DNA of 64,000 bases from contig CM060065.1 in assembly GCA_030533445.1 (NCBI GenBank), positions 3,708,341 through 3,772,340 of the forward strand, in the 5' to 3' direction. Of this stretch, positions 48,802 through 59,439 are shown one piece after another. This stretch comes from Cyprinodon diabolis (lineage: Eukaryota; Chordata; Actinopteri; Cyprinodontiformes; Cyprinodontidae). The position numbers and the translations under genes are program-made. Position 1 is the first letter of the stretch, and each line of letters starts with the position of its first letter. The notes beneath the pieces were generated by a model. The model made no database searches. It worked only from the letters and a program-made list of their open reading frames with translations, and was not told where the DNA came from.

Positions 48802-49966
48802 CCATCAGCCACTCCGATGTCAGGCTCTGCCGGCACCATCAGTCACTCCGATGTCAGGCTCTGTCGGCACCATCAGCCACTCCGATGTCAGGCTCTCCCG
48901 GCAGCAGTAGCCACCATCAGCCACTCCGATGTCAGGGCTCTGCCGGCAGCAGCGGGCACGATCAGCCACTCCGATGTCAGGCTGTCGGCAGCAGCGGGCA
49001 CGATCAGCCACTCCGATGTCAGGCTCTGCCGGCACCATCAGCCACTCCGATGTCAGGCTCTGTCGGCACCATCAGCCACTGCGATGTCAGGCTCTGTCGG
49101 CTCCATCAGCCACTCCGATGTCAGGCTGTCGGCAGCAGCGGGCACGATCAGCTACTCCGATGTCAAGCTCTGCCGGCACCATCAGCCACTCCGATGTCAG
49201 GCTCTGTCGGCACCATCAGCCACTCCGATGTCAGGCTCTGTCGGCACCATCAGCCACTCCGATGTCAGGCTCTGTCGGTAGCAGCGGGCACGATCAGCTA
49301 CTCCGATGTCAAGCTCTGCCGGCACCATCAGCCACTCCGATGTCAGGCTCTGTCGGCACCATCAGCCACTGCGATGTCAGGCTCTGCCGGCAGCAGTGGG
49401 CACCGTCATCCACTCCGATGTCAGGCTCTGTCGGCAGCAGTGGGCACCGTCATCCACTCCGATGTCAGGCTCTGTCGGCAGCAGTGGGCACCGTCATCCA
49501 CTCCGATGTCAGGCTCTGTCGGCACCATCAGCTACTCCGATGTCAGGCTCTGTCGGCACCATCAGCCACTCCGATGTCAGGCACTGTCGGCAACAGTAGC
49601 CACCATCAGCTACTCCGATGTCAGGCTCTGCCGGCAGCAGCGGACACCATCAGCCACTCCGATGTCAGGCTCTGCCGGCAGCAGCGGACACCATCAGCCA
49701 CTCCGATGTCAGGCTCTGCCGGCAGCAGTGGGCACCATCAGCCACTCCGATGTCAGGCTCTGTCGGCAGCAGCGGGCACCATCAGCCACTCCGATGTCAG
49801 GCTCTGTCGGCAGCAGCGGGCACCATCAGCCACTCCGATGTCAGGCTCTGCCGGCAGCAGCGGGCACCATCAGCCACTCCGATGTCAGGCTCTGTCGGCC
49901 CTCTGTCGGCAGCAGCGGGCACCATCAGCCACTCCGATGTCAGGCTCTGTCGGCAGCAGCGGGCAC
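48802..49966 (+). repeat. 34/42-bp-unit block homologous to 27.5-28.7 kb
   Basis: Directly after the 4.1-kb duplication the array switches to the order found at 27465 onward (offset 21,342 at its left). It shows CATCAGTCACTCC, CTCTCCCGGC, 42-base CAGGCTGTCGG units and GATGTCAAGCTC units. Three consecutive CAGTGGGCACCGTCATCC units lie at about 49385-49515, where the 27-kb copy has two. One 55-base unit is near 49890. No gene was seen. Confidence 0.85.
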
Positions 49967-50675
49967 CATCAGCCACTCCGATGTCAGGCTCTGTCGGCAG
50001 CAGTAGCCAACATAAGCCACTCCGATGTCAGGCTCTGTCGGCAGCAGCAGGCACCATCAGCCACTCCGATGTCAGGCTCTGCCGGCAGCAGTAGCCAACA
50101 TAAGCCACTCCGATGTCAGGCTCTGTCGGCAGCAGCAGGCACCATCAGCCACTCCGATGTCAGACTCTGTCGGCAGCAGTAGCCACCGTCAGCCACTCCG
50201 ATGTCAGGGCTCTGTCGGCAGCAGTAGCCACCATCTGCCACTCCGATGTCAGGCTCTGCCGGCAGCAGTAGCCAACATCAGCCACTCCGATGTCAGGCTC
50301 TGCCGGCAGCAGTAGCCACCATCAGCCACTCCGATGTCAGGCTCTGTCGGCAGCAGTAGCCAACATAAGCCACTCCGATGTCAGGCTCTGTCGGCAGCAG
50401 CAGGCACCATCAGCCACTCCGATGTCAGGCTCTGTCGGCAGCAGTAGCCAACATAAGCCACTCCGATGTCAGGCTCTGTCGGCAGCAGCAGGCACCATCA
50501 GCCACTCCGATGTCAGACTCTGTCGGCAGCAGTAGCCACCGTCAGCCACTCCGATGTCAGGGCTCTGTCGGCAGCAGTAGCCACCATCTGCCACTCCGAT
50601 GTCAGGCTCTGCCGGCAGCAGTAGCCAACATCAGCCACTCCGATGTCAGGCTCTGCCGGCAGCAGTAGCCACCAT
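49967..50675 (+). repeat. 353-bp tandem duplication
   Basis: Two head-to-tail copies at offset 353 (seven 44-base units plus one 45-base unit) carry CAACATAAGCC, CAGCAGGCACC, GTCAGACTC, CACCGTCAGCC and CACCATCTGCC units in the same order (for example 50025 to 50378, 50290 to 50643). One copy has GCCGG where the other has GTCGG near 50082. The array returns to unduplicated units near 50676. Confidence 0.88.
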
Positions 50676-50954
50676 CTGCCACTCCGATGTCAGGCTCTGC
50701 CGGCAGCAGTAGCCAACATCAGCCACTCCGGTGTCAGGCTCTGCCGGCAGCAGCGGCCACCTTCAGCCACTCCGATGTCAGGCTCTGTCGGCAGCAGCGG
50801 GCACCATCAGCCACTCCGATGTCAGGCTCTCTCGGCAGCAGCGGGCACCATCAGCCACTCCGATGTCAGGCTCTGTCGGCAGCAGCGGCCACGATCAGCC
50901 ACTCCGATGTCAGGCTCTGCCGGCAGCAGCGGGCACCATCAGCCACTCCGATGT
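50676..50954 (+). repeat. 44-bp units with CGGCCACC intermediates
   Basis: These units are mostly G-type with the intermediate third box CAGCGGCCACC, together with CTCTCTCGGC, CACCTTCAGCC and a single CACTCCGGTG. They lead into the 1,232-base duplication and share its variant set. Confidence 0.8.
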
Positions 50955-52186
50955 CAGGCTCTCTCGGCAGCAGCGGGCACCATCAGCCACTCCGATGTCA
51001 GGCTCTGTAGGCAGCAGCGGGCACCATCAGCCACTCCGATGTCAGGCTCTGCCGGCAGCAGTAGCCAACATCAGCCACTCCGATGTCAAGCTCTGTCGGC
51101 AGCAGTAGCCACCATCAGCCACTCCGATGTCTGGCTCTGTCAGCAGCAGCGGGCACCATCAGCCAATCCGATGTCAGGCTCTGCCGGCAGGAGTAGCCAC
51201 CATCAGCCAATCCGATGTGAGGCTCTGCCTGCAGCAGCGGGCACCATCAGCCACTCCGATGTCTGGCTCTGTCAGCAGCAGCGGGCACCATCAACCACTC
51301 CGATGTCAGGCTCTGCCGGCAGCAGCGGGCACCATCAGCCACTCCGATGTCAGGCTCTGTCGGCAGCAGTAGCCAACATCAGCCACTCCGATGTCAGGCT
51401 CTGTCGGCAGCAGCAGCCAACATCAGCCACTCCGATGTCAGGCTCTGTCGGCAGCAGCGGCCACCATCAGCCACTCCGATGTCAGGCTCTGCCGGCAGCA
51501 GCGGCCACCATCAGCCACTCCGATGTCAGGCTCTGTCGGCAGCAGCGGCCACCATCAGCCACTCCGATGTCAGGCTCTGCCGGCAGCAGTAGCCAACATC
51601 AGCCACTCCGATGTCAGGCTCTGTCGGCAGCAGCGGGCACCATCAGCCACTCCGATGTCAGGCTCTGTCGGCAGCAGAGGGCACCATCAGCCACTCCGAT
51701 GTCAGGCTCTGCCGGCAGCAGCGGGCACCATCAGCCACTCCGATGTCAGGCTCTGTCGGCAGCAGCGGCCACCATCAGCCACTCCGATGTCAGGCTCTGT
51801 CGGCAGCAGCGGGCACCATCAGCCACTCCGATGTCAGGCTCTGCCGGCAGCAGCGGGCACCATCAGCCACTCCGATGTCAGGCTCTCTCGGCAGCAGCGG
51901 GCACCATCAGCCACTCCGATGTCAGGCTCTGTAGGCAGCAGCGGGCACCTTCAGCCACTCCGATGTCAGGCTCTGTCGGCAGCAGCGGGCACCATCAGCC
52001 ACTCCGATGTCAGGCTCTCTCGGCAGCAGCGGGCACCATCAGCCACTCCGATGTCAGGCTCTGTCGGCAGCAGCGGCCACCATCAGCCACTCCGATGTCA
52101 GGCTATGCCGGCAGCAGCGGGCACCATCAGCCACTCCGATGTCAGGTTCTGTAGGCAGCAGCGGGCACCATCAGCCACTCCGATGT
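50955..52186 (+). repeat. 1,232-bp tandem duplication, copy 1
   Basis: This matches 52187 onward at an offset of 1,232, which is exactly 28 units of 44. Landmarks are GATGTCTGGCTC, CAGCCAATCC, GCAGGAGTAGCC, GATGTGAGGCTC, CAGCAGCCAACATC and CAGCGGCCACC. The 503-codon forward frame at 50643-52154 runs through it because T-type units are few and in compatible phase. It encodes only the repeat peptide. Confidence 0.9.
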
Positions 52187-53630
52187 CAGGCTCTCTCGGC
52201 AGCAGCGGGCACCATCAGCCACTCCGATGTCAGGTTCTGTAGGCAGCAGCGGGCACCATCAGCCACTCCGATGTCAGGCTCTGCCGGCAGCAGTAGCCAA
52301 CATCAGCCACTCCGATGTCAGGCTCTGTCGGCAGCAGTAGCCACCATCAGCCACTCCGATGTCTGGCTCTGTCAGCAGCAGCGGGCACCATCAGCCAATC
52401 CGATGTCAGGCTCTGCCGGCAGGAGTAGCCACCATCAGCCAATCCGATGTGAGGCTCTGCCTGCAGCAGCGGGCACCATCAGCCACTCCGATGTCTGGCT
52501 CTATCAGCAGCAGCGGGCACCATCAACCACTCCGATGTCAGGCTCTGCCGGCAGCAGCGGGCACCATCAGCCACTCCGATGTCAGGCTCTGTCGGCAGCA
52601 GTAGCCAACATCAGCCACTCCGATGTCAGGCTCTGTCGGCAGCAGCAGCCAACATCAGCCACTCCGATGTCAGGCTCTGTCGGCAGCAGCGGCCACCATC
52701 AGCCACTCCGATGTCAGGCTCTGCCGGCAGCAGCGGCCACCATCAGCCACTCCGATGTCAGGCTCTGCCGGCAGCAGCGGCCACCATCAGCCACTCCGAT
52801 GTCAGGCTCTGCCGGCAGCAGTAGCCAACATCAGCCACTCCGATGTCAGGCTCTGTCGGCAGCAGCGGGCACCATCAGCCACTCCGATGTCAGGCTCTGT
52901 CGGCAGCAGAGGGCACCATCAGCCACTCCGATGTCAGGCTCTGCCGGCAGCAGCGGGCACCATCAGCCACTCCGATGTCAGGCTCTGCCGGCAGCAGCGG
53001 GCACCATCAGCCACTCCGATGTCAGGCTCTGTCGGCAGCAGCGGCCACCATCAGCCACTCCGATGTCAGGCTCTGTCGGCAGCAGCGGGCACCATCAGCC
53101 ACTCCGATGTCAGGCTCTGCCGGCAGCAGCGGGCACCATCAGCCACTCCGATGTCAGGCTCTCTCGGCAGCAGCGGGCACCATCAGCCACTCCGATGTCA
53201 GGCTCTGTAGGCAGCAGCGGGCACCTTCAGCCACTCCGATGTCAGGCTCTGTCGGCAGCAGCGGGCACCATCAGCCACTCCGATGTCAGGCTCTCTCGGC
53301 AGCAGCGGGCACCATCAGCCACTCCGATATCAGGCTCTGTCGGCAGCAGCGGCCACCATCAGCCACTCCGATGTCAGGCTCTGCCGGCAGCAGCGGGCAC
53401 CATCAGCCACTCCGATGTCAGGCTCTCTCGGCAGCAGCGGGCACCATCAGCCACTCCGATGTCAGGCTCTGTAAGCAGCAGCGGGCACCTTCAGCCACTC
53501 CGATGTCAGGCTCTGTCGGCAGCAGCGGGCACCATCAGCCACTCCGATGTCAGGCTCTGTAGGCAGCAGCGGGCACCATCAGCCACTCCGATGTCAGGCT
53601 CTGCCGGCAGCAGTAGCTAACATCAGCCAC
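52187..53630 (+). repeat. 1,232-bp tandem duplication, copy 2 and edge units
   Basis: The order of copy 1 recurs at +1,232 (51127 to 52359, 51611 to 52843), then at +1,276 after about 52980, where one extra GCCGGCAGC unit has been added (52007 to 53283). Private changes include CTCTATCAGC near 52499, GATATCAGG near 53328 and GTAAGCAGC near 53471. The match ends near 53420, and about five further G-type units follow. The 537-codon frame at 52007-53620 is repeat-derived. Confidence 0.88.
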
Positions 53631-55092
53631 TCCGATGTCAGGCTCTGTCGGCAGCAGTAGCCACCATCAGCCAATCCGATGTCAGGCTCTGCCGGCAGGA
53701 GTAGCCACCATCAGCCAATCCGATGTGAGGCTCTGCCTGCAGCAGCGGGCACCATCAGCCACTCCGATGTCTGGCTCTGTCAGCAGCAGCGGGCACCATC
53801 AACCACTCCGATGTCAGGATCTCTCGGCAGCAGTAGCCACCATCAGCCACTCCGATGTCTGGCTCTGTCAGCAGCAGCGGGCACCATCAGCCAATCCGAT
53901 GTCAGGCTCTGCCGGCAGGAGTAGCCACCATCAGCCAATCCGATGTGAGGCTCTGCCTGCAGCAGCGGGCACCATCAGCCACTCCGATGTCAGGCTCTGT
54001 CGGCAGCAGCGGGCACCATCAGCCACTCCGATGTCAGGATCTGTCGGCAGCAGTAGCCACCATCAGCCACTCCGATGTCAGGCTCTGCCGGCAGCAGTAG
54101 CCAACATCAGCCACTCCGATGTCAGGATCTGTCGGCAGCAGTAGCCACCATCAGCCACTCCGATGTCAGGCTCTGTCGGCAGCAGCGGGCACCATCAGCC
54201 ACTCCGATGTCAGGATCTGTCGGCAGCAGCGGGCACCATCAGCCACTCCGATGTCAAGCTCTGCCGGCAGCAGTAGCCAACATCAGCCACTCCGATGTCA
54301 GGCTCTGCCGGCAGCAGCGGGCACCATCAGCCACTCCGATGTCAGGCTCTGCCGGCTTCAGTAGCCAACATCAGCCACTCCGATGTCAGGCTCTGCCGGC
54401 AGCAGCGGGCACCATCAGCCACTCCGATGTCAGGCTCATTCGGGAGCAGCGGGCACCATCAGCCACTCCGATGTCAGGCTCTGTCGGCAGCAGTAGCCAC
54501 CATCAGCCACTCCGATGTCAGGCTCTGTCGGCAGCAGCGGGCACCATCAGCCAGTCCGATGTCAGGCTATGTCGGCAGCAGTAGCCACCATCAGCCACTC
54601 AGATTTCAGGCTCTGTCTGCCCTCTGTCGGCAGCAGCGGGCACCATCAGCCACTCCGATGTCAGGCTCTGCCGGCAGCAGCTGGCACCATCAGCAACTCC
54701 ATGTCAGGCTCTGTCGGCAGCAGCGGGCACCATCAGCCACTCCGATGTCAGGCTCTGCCGGCAGCAGCGGGCACCATCAGCCACTCCGATGTCAGGCTCT
54801 GCCGGCAGCAGCGGGCACCATCAGCCACTCCGATGTCAGGCTCTGTCGGCAGCAGCGGTCACCATCAGCCACTCCGATGTCAGGCTCTGTCGGCAGCAGC
54901 AGGCACCATCAGCCACTCCGATGTCAGGCTCTGCCGGCAGCAGCGGGCACCATCAGCCACTCCGATGTCAGGCTCTGTCGGCAGCAGTAGCCACCATCAG
55001 CCACTCCGATGTCAGGCTCTGCCGGCAGCAGCGGGCACCATCAGCCACTCCGATGTCAGGCTCTGTCGGCAGCAGTAGCCACCATCAGCCAC
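53631..55092 (+). repeat. 1,462-bp tandem duplication, copy 1
   Basis: This matches 55093 onward at offset 1,462 (53855 to 55317, 54295 to 55757) and at 1,418 after about 54560, where copy 2 lacks one 44-base unit. It holds an internal 220-base (five-unit) subrepeat at 53635 and 53855 marked by CAGCCAATCC, GCAGGAGTAGCC and GATGTGAGGC. Other landmarks are CAGGATCTG units, GGCTTCAGTAGCC near 54355, TCATTCGGGAGC at 54437 and a 43-base CAACTCCATG unit near 54695. Confidence 0.88.
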
Positions 55093-56402
55093 TCCGATGT
55101 CTGGCTCTGTCAGCAGCAGCGGGCACCATCAGCCAATCCGATGTCAGGCTCTGCCGGCAGGAGTAGCCACCATCAGCCAATCCGATGTGAGGCTCTGCCT
55201 GCAGCAGCGGGCACCATCAGCCACTCCGATGTCTGGCTCTGTCAGCAGCAGCGGGCACCATCAACCACTCCGATGTCAGGATCTGTCGGCAGCAGTAGCC
55301 ACCATCAGCCACTCCGATGTCTGGCTCTGTCAGCAGCAGCGGGCACCATCAGCCAATCCGATGTCAGGCTCTGCCGGCAGGAGTAGCCACCATCAGCCAA
55401 TCCGATGTGAGGCTCTGCCTGCAGCAGCGGGCACCATCAGCCACTCCGATGTCAGGCTCTGTCGGCAGCAGCGGGCACCATCAGCCACTCCGATGTCAGG
55501 ATCTGTCGGCAGCAGTAGCCACCATCAGCCACTCCGATGTCAGGCTCTGCCGGCAGCAGTAGCCAACATCAGCCACTCCGATGTCAGGATCTGTCGGCAG
55601 CAGTAGCCACCATCAGCCACTCCGATGTCAGGCTCTGTCGGCAGCAGCGGGCACCATCAGCCACTCCGATGTCAGGATCTGTCGGCAGCAGCGGGCACCA
55701 TCAGCCACTCCGATGTCAGGCTCTGCCGGCAGCAGTAGCCAACATCAGCCACTCCGATGTCAGGCTCTGCCGGCAGCAGCGGGCACCATCAGCCACTCCG
55801 ATGTCAGGCTCTGCCGGCTTCAGTAGCCAACATCAGCCACTCCGATGTCAGGCTCTGCCGGCAGCAGCGGGCACCATCAGCCACTCCGATGTCAGGCTCA
55901 TTCGGGAGCAGCGGGCACCATCAGCCACTCCGATGTCAGGCTCTGTCGGCAGCAGTAGCCACCATCAGCCACTCCGATGTCAGGCTCTGTCGGCAGCAGC
56001 GGGCACCATCAGCCACTCAGATTTCAGGCTCTGTCTGCCCTCTGTCGGCAGCAGCGGGCACCATCAGCCACTCCGATGTCAGGCTCTGCCGGCAGCAGCT
56101 GGCACCATCAGCAACTCCATGTCAGGCTCTGTCGGCAGCAGCGGGCACCATCAGCCACTCCGATGTCAGGCTCTGCCGGCAGCAGCGGGCACCATCAGCC
56201 ACTCCGATGTCAGGCTCTGCCGGCAGCAGCGGGCACCATCAGCCACTCCGATGTCAGGCTCTGTCGGCAGCAGCGGTCACCATCAGCCACTCCGATGTCA
56301 GGCTCTGTCGGCAGCAGCGGGCACCATCAGCCACTCCGATGTCAGGCTCTGCCGGCAGCAGCGGGCACCATCAGCCACTCCGATGTCAGGCTCTGTCGGC
56401 AG
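55093..56402 (+). repeat. 1,462-bp tandem duplication, copy 2
   Basis: This is the second copy, with the 220-base subrepeat at 55097 and 55317, TCATTCGGGAGC at 55899, a 55-base unit near 56030 and CAACTCCATG near 56113. It diverges from copy 1 at about 56403 (CGGACACC against TAGCCACC), a few bases from where the next duplication begins. No gene was seen. Confidence 0.88.
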
Positions 56403-59400
56403 CAGCGGACACCATCAGCCACTCCGATGTCAGGCTCTGCCGGCAGCAGCGGGCACCATCAGCCACTCCGATGTCAGGCTCTGTCGGCAGCAGTAGCCAC
56501 CATAAGCCACACCGATGTCAGGCTCTGTGGGCAGCAGTAGCCACCATCAGCCACTCCGATGTCAGAATCTGTCGGCAGCAGCGGGCACCATCAGCCACTC
56601 CGATGTCAGGCTCTGCCGGCAGCAGCGGGCACCATCAGCCACTCCGATGTCAGGCTCTGTCGGCAGCAGCGGGCACCATCAGCCACTCCGATGTCAGGCT
56701 CTGTTGGCAGCAGTAGCCACCATCAGCCACTCCGATGTCAGGCTCTGCCGGCAGCAGCGGGCACCATCAGCCACTCCGATGTCAGGCTCTGTCAGTAGCA
56801 GTAGCCACCATCAGCCACTCCGATGTCAGGCTCTGCCGGCAGCAGTAGCCAACATCAGCCACTCCGATGTCAGGCTCTGCCGGCAGCAGCGGGCACCATC
56901 AGCCACTCCGATGTCAGGCTCTGCCGGCTTCAGTAGCCAACATCAGCCAATCCGATGTCAGGCTCTGCCGGCTTCAGTAGCCAACATCAGCCACTCCGAT
57001 GTCAGGCTCTGTTGGCAGCAGTAGCCACCATCAGCCACTCCGATGTCAGGCTCTGCCGGCAGCAGTAGCCACCATCAGCCACTCCGATGTCAGGCTCTGT
57101 CAGTAGCAGTAGCCACCATCAGCCACTCCGATGTCAGGCTCTGCCGGCAGCAGCGGGCACCATCAGCCACTCCGATGTCAGGCTCTGTCGGCAGCAGCGG
57201 GCACCATCAGCCACTCCGATGTCAGGCTCTGCCGGCTTCAGTAGCCAACATCAGCCAATCCGATGTCAGGCTCTGCCGGCTTCAGTAGCCAACATCAGCC
57301 ACTCCGATGTCAGGCTCTGTTGGCAGCAGTAGCCACCATCAGCCACTCCGATGTCAGGCTCTGCCGGCTTCAGTAGCCAACATCAGCCACTCCGATGTCA
57401 GGCTCTGCCGGCTTCAGTAGCCAACATCGGCCAATCCGATGTCAGGCTCTGTCGGCAGCAGTAGCCACCATCAGCCACTCCGATGTCAGGCTCTGTTGGC
57501 AGCAGCGGGCACCATCAGCCACTCCGATGTCAGGCTCTGCCGGCTTCAGTAGCCAACATCAGCCACTCCGATGTCAGGCTCTGCCGGCAGCAGCGGGCAC
57601 CATCAGCCACTCCGATGTCAGGCTCTGTCGGCAGCAGCTGGCACCATCAGCCACTCCGATGTCAGGCTCTGCCGGCTTCAGTAGCCAACATCATCCAATC
57701 CGATGTCAGGCTCTGCCGGCTTCAGTAGCCAACATCAGCCACTCCGATGTCAGGCTCTGTTGGCAGCAGTAGCCACCATCAGCCACTCCGATGTCAGGCT
57801 CTGCCGGCTTCAGTAGCCAACATCAGCCACTCCGATGTCAGGCTCTGCCGGCAGCAGCGGGCACCATCAGCCACTCCGATGTCAGGCTCTGTCAGTAGCA
57901 GTAGCCACCATCAGCCACTCCGATGTCAGGCTCTGCCGGCAGCAGTAGCCACCATCAGCCACTACGATGTCAGGCTCTGCCGGCTTAAGTAGCCAACATC
58001 AGCCACTCCGATGTCAGGCTCATTCGGGAGCAGCGGGCACCATCAGCCACTCCGATGTCAGGCTCTGTCGGCAGCAGTAGCCACCATCAGCCACTCCGAT
58101 GTCAGGCTCTGTCGGCAGCAGTAGCCACCATCAGCCACTCCGATGTCAGGCTCTGTCGGCAGCAGCTGGCACCATCAGCCACTCCGATGTCAGGCTCTGC
58201 CGGCTTCAGTAGCCACCATCAGCCACTCCGATGGCAGGCTCTGTCGGCAGCAGTGGGCACCATCAGCCACTCCGATGTCAGGCTCTGTTGGCAGCAGTAG
58301 CCACCATCAGCCACTCCGATGGCAGGCTCTGTCGGCAGCAGTGGGCACCATCAGCCACTCCGATGTCAGGCTCTGTTGGCAGCAGTAGCCACCATCAGCC
58401 ACTCCGATGTCAGACTCTGTTGGCAGCAGTAGCCACCATCAGCCACTCCGATGTCAGGCTCTGCCGGCAGCAGCGGGCACCATCAGCCACTCCGATGTCA
58501 GGCTCTGTCAGTAGCAGTAGCCACCATCAGCCACTCCGATGTCAGGCTCTGCCGGCTTCAGTAGCCAACATCAGCCACTCCGATGTCAGGCTCTGCCGGC
58601 AGCAGCGGGCACCATCAGCCACTCCGATGTCAGGCTCTGTCGGCAGCAGCGGGCACCATCAGCCACTCCGATGTCAGGCTCTGTCGGCAGCAGTAGCCAC
58701 CATCAGCCACTCCGATGTCAGGCTCGGTCGGCAGCAGTAGCCACCATCAGCCCGTCCGATGTCAGGCTATGTCGGCAGCAGTAGCCACCATCAGCCACTC
58801 CGATTTCAGGCTCTGTCTGTCCTCTGTCGGCAGCAGCGGGCACCTTCAGCCACTCCGATGTCAGGCTCTGCCGGCAGCAGCGGGCACCATCAGCCACTCC
58901 GATGTCAGGCTCTGCCGGCTTCAGTAGCCAACATCAGCCACTCCGATGTCAGGGTCTGCCGGCTTCAGTAACCAACATCAGCCACTCCGATGTCAGGCTC
59001 TGCCGGCAGCAGCGGGCACCATCAGCCACTCCGATGTCAAGCTCTGTCGGCAGCAGCGGGCACCATCAGCCACTCCGATGTCAGGCTCTGTCGGCAGCAG
59101 CGGGCACCATCAGCCACTCCGATGTCAGGCTCTGCAGGCAGCAGTGGGCACCATCAGCCACTCCGATGTCAGGCTCTGCAGGCAGCAGTGGGCACCATCA
59201 GCCACTCCGATGTCAGGCTCTGTCGGCAGCAGCGGGCACCATCAGCCACTCCGATGTCAGGCTCTGCAGGCAGCAGTGGGCACCATCAGTCACTCCGATG
59301 TCAAGCTCTGTCGGCAGCAGCGGGCACCATCAGCCACTCCGATGTCAGGCTCTGCCGGCAGCAGCGGGCACCATCAGCCACTCCGATGTCAGGCTCTGTC

Positions 59401-59439
59401 GGCAGCAGTAGCCACCATAAGCCACTCCGATGTCAGGCT
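56393..59439 (+). repeat. 3.0-kb tandem duplication, copy 1
   Basis: This matches 59440-62311. The offset is 3,047 at the left (56559 to 59606), 2,607 in the middle (57747 to 60354) and 2,959 at the right (58539 to 61498, 58990 to 61949). The 440-base drop equals ten units present here at about 57307-57747 and absent from copy 2. Copies of GGCTTCAGTAGCCAAC are concentrated here, along with TCAGTAGCAGTAGCC, CAGCTGGCACC, TCAGCCCGTCC and CTGCAGGCAGC units. Confidence 0.9.
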
